Notes: a model not told the origin generated them from the sequence alone. Shown: positions 10,509-21,637, counted from the stretch's first letter. The stretch is DNA of 64,000 bases from Nilaparvata lugens (GCF_014356525.2 NC_052514.1:5132764-5196763), one strand, 5' to 3'. A program made the numbers and translations.

Positions 10509-11205
10509 TTCAAGGTCAAATACTGATTCTCAAGGGTAAAAAGTGGATCAATTCATAGATTATCTGGTCATTGACCCCTTGTGTGATCGATAAGGCGAAA
10601 AACACAAAGGTAGAGGGGCCAAGGAAAAAATTCGATTTTTGGAAAAAAAATTACCTGTAAAAAATGACTGGGATAATTTTGGGGCATAGTTTGCATCTCA
10701 AGAAATAGAAAAGGAGGTGCTTCAAGAATGACATCCCTCGGAAATCGAAAAAACCTCCTGGGGAGCAGAGTCAGAGGCAAAATCTGTTTTCAAAAAATGT
10801 GGGGCATGATTCGCATCTGAAGAGAACAAGAGATGCTTCAAGTCATGACAACCCTCGGAAATCGAAAAACATCCTGGGGAGCAGAGTCAGAGGCAAAAAA
10901 CGGTTTTCAAAAACCACCTGTTTCATGTGCATGAATGGGAGAGGGGGTGTGGCCAGCATCAGAATCGATGGAGTGGGGAAGCTTCAAATCGGCCACCTGT
11001 TGAATGTTTTTTTTTCAATACAAAATTCAACCAGAAAACACAAAATCATGGATTTCAAGGTCAAATACTGATTTTCAAGGGTAAAAAACGGATAAATTCA
11101 TAGATTATCTTGTCATTGACCCCGAAGAGAGATAAACACCAAGGGGTAGGGGTCAAGGACAAAATTCGGCTTTTGAAAAAAATCCACCTGTGAAGAATGA
11201 CGAGT
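10509..11205 (+). repeat. Nested tandem repeats (118-121 bp units, 2 copies; flanking 540-bp-spaced repeat)
   Basis: Units starting GGGGCATAGTTTGCATCT (10681) and GGGGCATGATTCGCATCT (10801) are tandem; each contains CCCTCGGAAATCGAAAAA and GGGGAGCAGAGTCAGAGGC. An outer repeat, TCAAGGTCAAATACTGATT to CATTGACCCC, lies at 10513-10581 and 11054-11124. Block 2 has three inner units. Confidence 0.85.
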
Positions 11206-11249
11206 TAATTAATTCTAGGGCATTTAAATTATTTTGAATATTTAAAAAT

Positions 11250-11340
11250 CTTCAACAAACCCTTATTAACTAAGGGTTTACCCTTATTACCCCTAATATA
11301 CCCCTAGGGTTACCCTAAGGGTTAACCCTTATAACTCCTT
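11250..11340. repeat. CCCTTA/TAAGGG-rich palindromic cluster
   Basis: Interdigitated AACCCTTA, AAGGGTTTACCCTT and CCCTAGGG motifs over about 90 bp resemble a degenerate telomere-like or self-complementary tract. The usual insect telomere unit is TTAGG, so it is not a canonical array. Confidence 0.5.
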
Positions 11341-11411
11341 ATTATACTCCTTTTCTATGCATTTCTTCATTATTGTGATAGATGAATGTAGTGCAGGTCT
11401 TTGGGTTATTT

Positions 11412-11625
11412 CAAGGATGAATAATAATAATAATAATATAATAATAATATCGCGAGTGACCTGGCTGGTTCAGGTCTGTGTCAGAGTTTTCAGGTCGAAC
11501 TGATAAATTTCATGGCTCTGACATGACCTAAAGACTGCCTTTTAGGCAGCCGGAACGACGACTTAACGAGTCCATCCGAAACACGAGATTGGCCCGAGAT
11601 AAATAACTTGCCCGGGCCACGTTGT
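11412..11625 (-). mobile_element. Probable retroelement 3-prime fragment ending in (TTA)n
   Basis: A TAA/ATA microsatellite at 11424-11450 is followed by a G+C-richer stretch (GACCTGGCTGGTTCAGG, GCCTTTTAGGCAGCC, TGCCCGGGCCACG). A simple tail next to a conserved body fits a LINE or SINE fragment in minus orientation. Class is uncertain. Confidence 0.35.
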
Positions 11626-11627
11626 TC

Positions 11628-11675
11628 TCCTATCTTTCTCCGCTACCATTATAACGTGAACCTCACTATAGGAGC
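11628..11675. mobile_element. MITE end fragment
   Basis: CTCCTATCTTTCTCCGCTAC and CATTATAACGTGAACCTCAC match, in reverse, the left end of the MITE at 4382-4755, and continue to CTATAG. Confidence 0.65.
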
Positions 11676-11784
11676 GTGACGTAGACGAAATAACGGCGCT
11701 TCGCATTCAACAGTGGAACAGGGGATGACCTTGGCCCACTAACAATGAACTTGTCTGCGACCGTCCTTTCAATTTCGTTCTACT

Positions 11785-11886
11785 CTCTCTCCCACTCTCT
11801 CACTCTCACACTCTCTCACTCTCACACTCTCTCACTCTCTTACTCTCTCACTCTCTCACTCACTCAAACTCTCTCTCTCTCTCTAC
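11785..11886. repeat. CT-rich low-complexity tract
   Basis: CTCTCACT and CTCTCTCT runs. The Ser/Leu-rich frame over it is an artefact. Confidence 0.9.
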
Positions 11887-12059
11887 CCGGTCGTGTGTTG
11901 ATGGGAAGGATATTATATATCGACAATTATTTTTTGAAACACCGCCGATTTATGAAGTTATATCACATTATTATATCATCGTTATTATAATTGCATTCAA
12001 TCTTCATTCTCATTGATTAATCATTCATACTTTGGAAATTCTTTGAATAACTAGCATTA

Positions 12060-12146
12060 TCGTAATTTAATGTAAATTAGTGTATAAGCCAGTAATTATT
12101 GTAACATACATAAATAGAGAAATATAATCTAATCTCAATCAATCGT
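12060..12146 (+). mobile_element. Degenerate family C 3-prime tail
   Basis: GTGTATAAGCCAGTAATTATTG and CATAAATAGAGAAATATAATC followed by CAATCAATC resemble the 3-prime tail at 39773-40101. Confidence 0.45.
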
Positions 12147-12183
12147 TCTATATTTTTCTCATCCATTCTCTGTTCTCTCACTT

Positions 12184-12973
12184 AGGCTAGTTTCACACTC
12201 TTTCGGTTCGTTTCGTTTTCGATTCGTCTTCGGTAAATTCCGATAAGTGTGAAACGATGATTCGGTTTGAATTCTGTACCGAATAGCAACCGCATAGCAC
12301 CGAACGCCCCCTCGACACGAATAGGTATCATTATATTCGAATTCGTTGCTAGGAAAACAGGAGAAAACAAAGTCTTTTACACACGCTTGCCATTTTTGTT
12401 TTTATTTTAACCTGATATCGTGATTATCTGTTTCAAAATTTTCCAAGTCAAAATCATAAGGTCAATTCATTTCTGTCAGTTCACAGAAACATTTTTTCTC
12501 AATGAATAGTTTGCTATAAAAATATGAAAGATATAAATTAAAACTTAGTGAGAATTTTTATTTTTTTTCCACGAATATTAATGATTTCATCAATGGAGAG
12601 AAGAGATGAAGTTTTTTTAACCATGTGTCAAAACAAGGAACACATTTTCAATAAAAAAATAATCTCTCTGAACTTCCAAATTAAAATAATCAAAGAAAAA
12701 CTATTAAATAATTCACAATTTTCAATTAACTTTAAAATTTTGTTGTTCAAGAAATAACATCTTAAAATTTGACACCATTATTTGTTATATTTAAATATAC
12801 CAGCATGAACTGTGAAAATCCAAACACAGCTGTGTTTGAGAAGAAAATACCTAATTAGAACCGTACGAATTAAAACCTGACATGTATGAAAGACTCATTC
12901 GTTCTCGGTAACGAGCCGAACCGAACCGAAAACGAACCGAACCGAATGAAACCGAAAGCGTGTGAAGTAGTCT
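12184..12973. mobile_element. Foldback MITE with CTAGTTTCACACTCTTTCGG ends
   Basis: The left end GGCTAGTTTCACACTCTTTC, rich in GGTTCGTTTCG, is matched in reverse by CGAACCGAACCGAATGAAAC and GAAAGCGTGTGAAG at 12910-12970. The interior has no coding sequence; a 62-residue frame on the minus strand reads through the arm and is not recognised. Confidence 0.7.
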
Positions 12974-12979
12974 TACTCT

Positions 12980-14370
12980 CAAGAACTCTCTCTCACTGAC
13001 CTCAAACTCTCTCTCTGTTTCTCAGTCACACGCTCTCATTCTCTATGATGTGTATGTTACCTCTCTCACTCGTTAACATACTCACTTTCATAATATTTTT
13101 AAGGAATTTAAGTTTAACTTTAAAAGAAACTCTAAAGAAAAATAGTAAAAATACTCTTTTTCTGTCTCAAAATTAATCTCATGTTAGAAGTATTTAATAT
13201 TTCTTTATTTTTCTTATCTTGCTTATAAGGTTTGTAACCGTATTGTTCTGTTTTTGCTTCTTCGATCTTATCATTCCGTCATAAACTTTGTATTTATTCC
13301 CTAACAGATCTAGGTTATTCTACATATTGAGAACTCTACTTTTCTTTTAAGTTTATTCAACTATTCCACTTATTATTATTTTTATTCATTCTTTTCATTT
13401 AAGATATTGTTTTGTTTCATTCTATTTTATTGAGTTTCACTTGTTAAATTAAAATTTAGTATTGTATTTATTTATTTATTACTCCATCAATTGACAATCA
13501 CAAATCATAGTTATAATTAACCTTTCTACAGGTCTAGTTCGTAAGACAACAAAATTTACCCACCAAATAATTTACAATTCTTACATCAACAAACTGATAT
13601 GGGTCGAGATATCACTGTGCGGTTCTCGGCATTCATGTTCAATTGGAACTCTGTATCGGAATCATGTATCACATGACCACTTTCTCAATAAACCTTCCGT
13701 TAGTCGCGCCCTACTCAATCACACGAGCGGTCGCGTGTTGTATTTTGTACAACATCCAATTTTTCAAGTGTTATGTACTCTGTTCACTGTCAAAACATAT
13801 TAATTAATTGTATAATAACTTTCTCCATCTTCTTGAATTATTTTATGCCTATAAACATTTGAATGATTACCATTTCATAGCTCATTAAGGTACACCAAGC
13901 AAAGCCATCAATTCTGTGTTATTGGTTCGTTTACAGTCCCCGTATACAGTCTTTCCCTATCTTATGCACAGTGCGACTTATGCACTGTCGCGACTAAATG
14001 ACTCCTAAAGACTGAACCTTGGTTGATACTGCAACTCAGTGGAGTGATGGGGGAAGTTTTGGAATGCATCGGTGACTCATTCACTAACACCACCCCATTC
14101 AATAGTTTTGTGCAGCCAAAAAAAACTGACACAGTTGTACTTTTTACAACAGCGCGACTGCCGTAAGGTTGAAAAGCTGAATTTGAATTCATATGAGAGA
14201 GAAAGATCTTGGAACGACAGAGTAATTTTTCATTTCAAATAGGATCCCTAATGCAACCTACTGTCAAATAGTATTCTTGTAAGAGGAATATTCAGCTGTT
14301 TCCATAATTTCCACCAACTCTGTGTAATTGAAAGTTGCTGATTTTTAATATTACAATACAACAGTTTATG
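12980..14370. other. AT-rich noncoding stretch
   Basis: CT-rich at 12980-13080, then AT-rich DNA. A TTTA tetranucleotide run near 13465-13485 followed by sequence like a LINE 3-prime end in minus orientation may mark an old insertion. Open frames at 13960-14200 change between blocks because an A-run differs by one base, so coding is unlikely. Confidence 0.5.
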
Positions 14371-14599
14371 AGCGAGTTCTCCAACTCAGGGGGTCACTAG
14401 TTATCTGCTTCGTCTAATGACAGACAAGGAAAGCAACCCAACGTACATCAAATACTGACTGATGAATCTCATCTCACTGTATGTATCTGATAGCAAAGAC
14501 TCTCATCAATTCAGTTGTCTGATTTAAGTTAAAAATTGAATTAATTTATTTTACAATTTTATTTGAGAATAAGTTTTCTCAATAAATTGTTCAACGATA

Positions 14600-15085
14600 T
14601 TTGCTCGTCTCAAGCTAACAGCAGATCGCGAGTTTATTTCTAGAAAATTATTATTCAAAACGTTTAGTTGCATAGGTGACAATGATAATGTATTGACGTC
14701 AATTGTGCCGACTTCAACAATCAACCATCATTGTTCATGTTCATTAGATATATCAATTATTGAAACTTTTGGAAAATATTGAAAAAAAATGAAATGACTG
14801 GGTCTTACATGTTCAATATCGTATAGTTTTAGTATATCCCAATAATTCACAAACCTCTCCCGAGATATAATGAACGAGAATATTGTCCAAGAAGATTTGT
14901 AAATTTATATTCAAGATTTAATATAAAATATCATGTAAATTCAACATTTTCATTGATTATTGGAATTGATTACATAACTTATATCCAGGGGTACATTTTC
15001 AGTGATAGAATCATAATATATCATTCTTTTCACATTATAAAACACTTTTTACTTCTTTGAAAAACACAAAAACTTCTTAAAATCT
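14600..15085 (+). repeat. Diverged internal paralog of 21150-21640
   Basis: Shared landmarks in order are GCGAGTTTATTTCTAGAA, ATTATTATTCAAAACGTTT, GTTGCATAGGTGACAATGAT, TTATTGAAACTTTTG and TCAAGATTTAATATA. Identity is clearly lower than between the two big blocks, so this is an older duplication or dispersed repeat. Confidence 0.75.
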
Positions 15086-15181
15086 AATAAGGATCGGTAT
15101 CCCTGTGTTATTAGATGGCATGTTGAATTGTAGGTCCCGGCTAATAATAACATTCATGGGCGCGTTGAAGGCTTAATCTAT

Positions 15182-15916
15182 AATATCGGGGGACCGAGCT
15201 TTGCTCTGGAGTGTGAAAGCAAATTTGTAACCAAAGATTTAATTTATAGTTTATATTTATTTATTCATTTTCTCAGTCGTACAATTATTTTCACAGTTAT
15301 ATGAGGAGGCACAACAGGCTTATGCCCAAAACTGTCCCTTTTCAAATATACTACAGTCCAAATCATAATCCATGTTAAGCTACTATCACTCATCAAAATA
15401 ACAATTTATTCACACTTCAAGAAACGAACACATCATCAATTATTACAAATAGATATACTATGAATTCGATTTAGAATGATATACTATGTTTGCTACAATA
15501 TTTGTTAATATACTATGTATCACTAACAGCATCTAGTTACTATTTTGCACTTTCTGAAGTAAACATGTTTTCCAAAAAAAAGAGAAATAAACGAAAATAA
15601 GTTTCTCTTGCTGAATTTTTCTTCTCGTGAGATCAGCTGGATGATTCCACACACATGCACTCGATCACTCGCTTCCATTACGGTATCGTAAAAACAAAAT
15701 ATCCAGCTGTTTTTCCAAGGACGTATGTATCCTCTTAATGTCCTTCAGCGAGTTATCTAAGGGTTGAGACCTAGTGCAATTAAATTTTCTTATCATAAAC
15801 CTACTTTGTTCCAAATTTCGTGAGAATCGTTAGAGCCGTTTTCGAGTTCCGGTCACATACAGATTTATATAAACAAATAAACATATAAACAGAAATTGTT
15901 CGTTTAATAGTATAGG
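15182..15916 (+). mobile_element. Family A element A4
   Basis: ATATCGGGGGACCGAGC to GCTCG-equivalent end TCGTTTAATAGTATAGG. It is immediately followed, with no spacer, by the start of A5. Confidence 0.65.
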
Positions 15917-16345
15917 AATATCGGGGCACCGAGCTTTGCTCGTCATTTATTCATTGATAAACAGAACTCAATTCTTTAAAATGATTGTGGAAGGACTAAC
16001 AGGCACAGCCCAAAACTGTTTCTTCCCCGAATTTTGATTTATACACTACAAACATTCCAAAAAGTGGGTTATGTTCCATACACTTGAACTCAGGTGAAAT
16101 TTTCTGACCAAATATTTGAAAACATAAAAGTTATAATTTAGATTGTTTACATATCAAATTGAATAACAGAATAACACTCACTAATCACATAAAATTGTCA
16201 AATAATGATCAAATTTGAATATTATTATAAATAACATCTCATGTCAACAAATCAGATTACTGTATTTTGATCGAGTCAATTAAAATTTCTAGATTTCTCG
16301 CGAGATACGGTGAGCTAATTGATTACATAGCTGATCACCACAGGC
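15917..16345 (+). mobile_element. Family A variant A5, head-to-tail with A4
   Basis: Starts AATATCGGGGCACCGAGC directly after the last base of A4 and contains AAACTGTTTCTTCCCCGAATT. It matches 7640-7949 and 7005-7098 in reverse. Direct head-to-tail junctions are known for rolling-circle elements. Confidence 0.6.
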
Positions 16346-16893
16346 ACCAATTACCACCTATTCCAATTGAAAAAACTTCTTATGCACTTTTAATGTTATT
16401 TATATATCCTGAAAAAGGACGAAGTAGTGTGTCAATTTTGTTTTTCAACGAACTTGACCTGTAAACAGGTTCGAGGAATACGTGTTCAAAATTTTAAACT
16501 GATTGTTCAATTCTCTTCAAAGTTTATTTATTTATTTCATTCACACATGCACAAAATAAGAACAATGATTGGGAAAGGAAACAACAGAATAATTCCAAAA
16601 CTATTTCTCCCCAAAAAATTTAGATATGAGCAGATCTGAATAAGGTTATGATACCACTTCTTATAACATTTCACAAAAATTCACCTTCCAAATATAAACT
16701 AAAGAAATTTGGAATTTTGGTTAGTTATAAATACAAAAAATGAGAATTACACTAAAACATCCATTTATAAATTGAAAAATATGGAAAAATTTTAAGCTAC
16801 AAAAATCACAAACACAAATAGAACTCCATTCAAGTTATTTAGTTCTTGTCGAACAATCTTCTTCTTTGAAAACACAAATTTGAAATTTTATTG
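16346..16893. other. AT-rich spacer with a TTTA run
   Basis: TTTATTTATTTATTT near 16526-16540 is followed by a plausible minus-strand retroelement 3-prime region leading into the LINE/Penelope remnant at 16894. Small open frames are unrecognised. Confidence 0.4.
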
Positions 16894-17430
16894 TCAACCA
16901 CTTTTTATTATTTTAACATATACAGAGCCAGGTTTCGTGGCTTTACCAGCCACATCTTCAGCTGTTTGTTTACAACTACTGTCTACCCAAGAAAAAATGG
17001 CGGAGGAGGAAGTGAATAGATGAGTAGGTAGTTGGAGAGGCTTGATATTATTTAGGTAGAGGAGTAACAGTTTTCCTTTTTGGCCTATATGTAGGATTTG
17101 GGTGTTTGTGTCCTGATTGAAACTGTGGTTTGTTTGAAAGAGGTGTTCAGCAAGTTTTGAATGTTCTATTTCGTGGTTTTTCAAAGCTGTTAAGTGTTCT
17201 TTGATTCTGGTTTGGAACTTTCTACCTGTCTGACCTACATATGTGGCATTGCATTCTCAACAGTTCAGTTTGTAAACTCCACTCTTGTTTTCAATTTTCA
17301 TTGGGTCTTTTGAATTGAAAATACTTCTTATAGTTGAGTTTGTCCCATATGCCACATTCATCCCTTTCTTTTTCAACAGTTTCCCACAATACAACTGTAA
17401 AATCTTCTTCTTATTGGCGATTTTCACTTT
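16894..17430 (-). pseudogene. Penelope-like element C-terminal GIY-YIG endonuclease remnant
   Basis: The minus-strand frame has NSTIRSIFNSKDP, then SGVYKLNC (the GIY position), a TGA stop at 17257-17259, and in the same frame ECNATYVGQTGRK (the YIG position), then KEHLTALKNHEIEHSKLAEH and QTNHSFN. In Penelope-like retroelements this linker plus GIY-YIG nuclease follows the reverse transcriptase and nicks target DNA. Here the reverse transcriptase is absent and the nuclease contains the in-frame stop, so it is dead. The identical break is in block 2. Assignment is from motif order recalled for the family. Confidence 0.75.
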
Positions 17431-17690
17431 ATCCACGGCAATACGAAATATTTCTATGGAGCTTTTTCCACACCAGGATCGGATGTTGTTTAGCCAAGAA
17501 ATTCTCCTTCTACCTCGGCGCCTCTTTCCAAAACTCTTTCCTTGGAGAATCACCTGTAATAGAGCATGTATCTGCATGTCCCAGATACTGGATCTTTTTG
17601 CATTTGATGGTGGTGATTATCTCAATGTCTTTCGCCATTCTCCTTAGAGCCTCAATGTTTGTCGAACATACAGACTGAAAACGACTTTGG
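17410..17690 (-). pseudogene. LINE reverse-transcriptase C-terminal tail remnant
   Basis: On the minus strand EALRRMAKDIEIITTIKCKK and IQYLGH are followed, after a frameshift near 17580, by LLQVILQGKSFGKRRRGRRR and ISWLNNIRSW. The pattern YLGH, ILQGK, GKR-GRRR-SWL-N-R-W is typical of the region after the thumb in several insect non-LTR retrotransposons. The frame runs directly into Penelope-like sequence downstream, making a DNA-level chimera. No YADD domain is nearby. Confidence 0.65.
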
Positions 17691-17965
17691 GCTCTAGTAA
17701 TTCAAGTCAGAACTTCATGGAATTGTAAATTTTCATATATGAATATATATCATAATAATATATAATATCGGGGGATCGAGCTTTGCTCTGGAGTGTAAAA
17801 GCATAGAAAATTTGTAACGAAAGATTGAATTTATAGTTTATATTTATTTATTCATTTTCTCAGCCGTACAATTATTTTTACAGTTATATGAGGAGGTACA
17901 ACAGGCTTATGCCCAAGACTGTCCCTTCTCTAATTTATACTACAGTCCAAATCATAATCCATGTT

Positions 17966-19530
17966 TATTTATTTATTTATTTATTTATGGAGACAACAGG
18001 TTACCCCGAATGTGTCTCCTTCACAAATACAACAATACAAGATACAATACGTTAAATACAACAATACAATGAAAAAAAATGAACAAAGTAACTTTCATTG
18101 CAATATTGTTAAAAGGAAAAAAAACTATAGAAATACAAGAGAAGGAAAAAAAATAGATGTATACAATAAAATAATTATAAAACGGAATATAGAAATGAAA
18201 AGGTTCTAAAATTAAAATAAAAATGTTACAAAGAATGGATAAAACTAACAAATGAATGTCAGAGGACTGGTACCTGCCAATGAAGCAACAGAATGATTAA
18301 GATGTACGAGTACATAGTGCAATAGATACACACCTATATACAGCAACAAATAATCGACAACACGACTGACAAGGATATCTCACAATAGACTGTTTAATAT
18401 TCTATAAAATTTTTCACGAGAGAACCAGAAGATGTCCAGTTGCCCAGAGAAACAGTTGAAAAGTCTTTGAATTCTGTTGACTGGAGAATTATAGTGACTC
18501 ACAGTTCTGGACCGGGGCACAAAAAAAGAGAAAGTGGAGCGACGTGATATGGTAGATATATAAATATTTACATATGAAAGCAAATATGGGGAATCTATTT
18601 TATTATTTAATAAGCTATGAAGAAAAATTAAAGACTTAACATCTCGTCTTGTTTTTAATGATTTCAATTGAAACATATTTCTCAGAGTGTCAGAGGGAAA
18701 GTCAAACGGACAATTGAAATTGAATTTTCTGAAGTGAATGTACCTTAAAAATTTATTTTGTAAACGCTCCAAAAGTAGCACTTGATCATTACAATGAGGG
18801 TTCCAAATTTCAGACGCATACTCAAGAATACTTCGGACAAGAGATTTATACAGAATATTATGGGTGAGACATCATTGAAAGGTGAACATGTTCTCAGGAT
18901 AAACCCCATCTGCTGATTGGCCCTACTACACAAAAGGTCTATATGTTTATTGAATGTAAAATCAGAGCTGTAAATCACACCCAGGTCCTTAAAAGACTCT
19001 ACCTCCTCCAACGGTACACCATCAATACTATAGATGCATCTGTGTGAAGCTACCTGACGGGAAAATGATAAAGTTTTGCATTTAGCTATATTTATTCTAA
19101 GGCCATTATTCATACTCCATACACTTAGTTTATCAACATCCATTTGAAGGCTAAGGCAGTCATCAGGGCTCAAAATCGCTTTGTACAGCTTCACATCATC
19201 TGCATACATCAGACAGGATGAACCATCAAAGACAGCAGGGAGATCGTTTATGAATAGAAGGAAGAGAAGTGGTCCAAGGTTAGAACCCTGAGGCACCCCA
19301 GATGTACAGTTGAAAGTTCTAGACTTGAAATTATGTACTCTAACATACTGCACTCTTGAATTCAAATAGCTCTCAACAAGATTTGCCAGGCTTGTACAGA
19401 AACCAATTGACTTTAGTTTTTTAACTAATATTCTGTGATTGATTGAATCGAAAGCCTTTGAGAGATCCGTATAAACAACATCAACCCGCCCTCCACCGTC
19501 AAGTACTCTAGAAGTCGTCAACTTCGACTT
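17966..19530 (-). mobile_element. 5-prime-truncated jockey/CR1-type LINE with CATGTT target-site duplication
   Basis: Flanked by CATGTT at 17960-17965 and 19531-19536. On the minus strand it ends in a TAAA-repeat tail (plus-strand TTTA units at 17966-17986). The 5-prime end is lost, as the reverse transcriptase frame begins at the junction. Related uninterrupted family A copies show the empty site. Confidence 0.9.
18380..19530 (-). pseudogene. LINE reverse transcriptase, truncated and frameshifted
   Basis: The first frame (19533 to 18745, 262 residues) carries motif A, YTDLSKAFDSINH, with Asp23; then SGVPQGSNLGPLLFLLFIND at about 78-97; then the catalytic YADD at 110-113 and LGVIYSSDFTFNKH. 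Near 18855 a one-base frameshift moves the protein to another frame, LYKSLVRSILEYASEIWNP, continuing as LLLERLQNKFLRYIHFRKF to a stop at 18380. This order matches jockey/CR1-like non-LTR reverse transcriptases, which copy element RNA at a nicked target. The endonuclease and the finger region are missing; the apparent ATG overlaps the target-site duplication and is not native. The copy in block 2 is identical, frameshift included. Confidence 0.85.
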
Positions 19531-20397
19531 CATGTTAAGCTACTATTACTCATCAAAATAACAATAATTTATTCACACTTCAAAAAACAACACATCATCA
19601 ATTATTACAAATAGATATACTATGAATTCGATTTAGAATGATATACTATGTTTGCTACAATATTTGTTAATATACTATGTATCACTAACCGCATCTAGTT
19701 ACCATTTTACACTTTCTGAAGTAAACATGTTTTCCAAAAAAAAAAAAACAGAAATAAATGAAAATAAGTAGTTTCTCTTGCTGAAATTTTTCTTCTTGAG
19801 AGATCAGCTGGATGATCCCACACACATGCACTCGTTCACTCACTTTCATTACGGTATCGACAGACGACAAAATTTCCAGTTGTTTTTCCAAGGACCTTTT
19901 TATCCTTTTAATGTGCTTCATCGAGTTATCCAAGGGTTGAGACCTAGTGCAATCGAATCCTCATATCATAAACCTACTCTGTTCCAAATTTCGTGAGAAT
20001 CGCTAGAGCCGTTTTGTATATCCGGCCACATACAGATATATATATATATATGAACATCTAAACATATAAACATCTGAACATCTGAACATCTTAACATATA
20101 AACAGAAATTGCTCGTTTAATAGAATATAGGATAAAACATTACAGTTGTGATGTTGCGGTATTCTCCCTTGATGAAAAACACAAATAGAATATTGTCAAC
20201 CACAGTTAAAGTGATTGAAAAATAAAAGTGGTTAACAAATTCCATTTTTGTTTTTAATTGTCATGATACCGTTATTTTTTCAACTTCATTTGAAATACGA
20301 GTAGCCCTTTACATGAAAGTTATCTCATGTATGAGTTCTGAGGATGATCATTTTACAATTGATCAAAATATCAGTCGCATACATTACTAACGATTTA

Positions 20398-20530
20398 AAT
20401 AGACTAGTAGTTCTGTGAACAGTAGACCTCACGCAGTTTTCTCATCCACAAGTATCTGATGTCACCTGTTCTAGTTGAATCACATGAATGAACGATATAA
20501 ACAGAAATTGCTCGTTTAATAGTATAGGAT
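20398..20530 (+). repeat. Shared repeat fragment plus family A end (A7)
   Basis: 20398-20460 (ACTAGTAGTTCTGTGAACAG, GTAGACCTCACGCAGT) also occurs at 7098-7170. 20495-20530 is a lone family A right end, ATTGCTCGTTTAATAGTATA. Confidence 0.65.
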
Positions 20531-21149
20531 GAGCTATAATGAAGATGATTGTTCGATCTCTGCTTAACAATTGATTCCTTTTTATGGGAGGAAATAGGTT
20601 TTGATTCAATCATCATCATCATCAATATAATATCGTATTGCGAGTATACATATGACACTACCCATTTATCGCTTGTGGCCCTCCTCAGTCACTGTAATCA
20701 TAAGGGATTAATGACACCAAAGTCCTCCCATTCATATCGTCTCCCTATCCTTATTGTTATTATGAACAATGGATCACTCAGTTGACTGCTAACCTCCAAA
20801 ATCGCTCATCGGCAATCGCTCGTCGAACGTAACCCATAAGTCATACCACTCGGTGATTGAATCGAGTCTGAATGTCTCTTATGACTTTTTGAGCAAACTA
20901 AAATGAAAATGCAGGTGAGCGAAGCGAGCATGCTGGCTTGTCTCATAAGATGAATGAAGACCATTATTCTCCTCAATTCAGTTATTTGTTCAATTACATA
21001 AGTCCTACATATTTCCTAAGAATAAAGACTACCTTACGATAAAACTACTTATTTTCTAAAATAAGATAATTATTATATTGATTTCAAAATTTGAGAATGT
21101 ATTTTTCCAATACGTTTTTCAACGCCGTTCATTTATTGTCTCAAGGTTG
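20531..21149. other. Noncoding stretch; includes a fragment repeated at 63047-63128
   Basis: 20750-20845 (CCTATCCTTATTGTTATTAT, GAACAATGGATCACTCAG) is a diverged match to 63047-63128. GAGCGAAGCGAGC at about 20926 resembles the hairpin of the Helitron at 31414. No coding sequence recognised. Confidence 0.4.
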
Positions 21150-21637
21150 CAGCAAAGCACGAGTTTATTTCTAGAATATTATTATTCAAAACGTTTTGTT
21201 GCATAGGTGACAATGATAATTTATTGACGTCAATTTTGCTGAATTCGTCACTCGAACCATCATTGTTCAAGTTCTTGAAATGAAATAATTATTGAAACTT
21301 TTGAGAAATATTGACAAAAGAGAAATAGGCTGGGCTTATGATGTTAAAATATATGATGTTAAATATGATGTTGAAATAAATATGGGCTTGGATAATGTTC
21401 AATATCCTATAGTTTTAGTGCATTCAAATTCCCAAACTCTCCCGAAATATAATGAAAGATTCTCCAAGGAGATTTGTGGATTTATAATCAAGATTTAATA
21501 TATTTTATTGTTTCAAGATTTTCATTATAAAATTATGGGATATTGATTACAGATACCAGGGGTACTTTTTTAAGATATCTTATCCTTTCCTTATCATGAA
21601 ACATTTCAAACTTCTTTGAAAACTACAAAAAAATTAA
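21150..21637 (+). repeat. Diverged internal paralog of 14600-15085
   Basis: Contains the landmarks listed for 14600-15085 in the same order. A 68-residue frame here is shared with block 2 but has no recognised domain. Confidence 0.7.

Larger units (their letters stand above)
17764..20132 (+). mobile_element. Family A element A6 split by a LINE
   Basis: Left part 17764-17965 (AATATCGGGGGATCGAGC to CCATGTT) and right part 19531-20132 (CATGTTAAGCTACTATTACT to the TTTAATAG end) join perfectly when the LINE at 17966-19530 is removed. The uninterrupted copy A4 has the same junction (CCATGTTAAGCTACTATCAC). Confidence 0.8.

Noticed and set aside
13962..14192. 76-residue frame as a gene
   Set aside because: Block 2 changes it through an A-run length difference and instead opens a frame on the other strand (54590-54808); no domain.
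16267..16639. 65-70 residue frames near 16.4 kb
   Set aside because: Lie on family A sequence and a TTTA run; no domain, and changed in block 2.
17285..17678. Plus-strand frames of 114-120 residues identical in both blocks
   Set aside because: They are antisense to the LINE/Penelope remnant on the minus strand; conservation reflects the duplication.
20926..20940. Second Helitron 3-prime end (GAGCGAAGCGAGC followed by CTGG)
   Set aside because: The base after CTGG is C, not T, and no matching TC start was found nearby.
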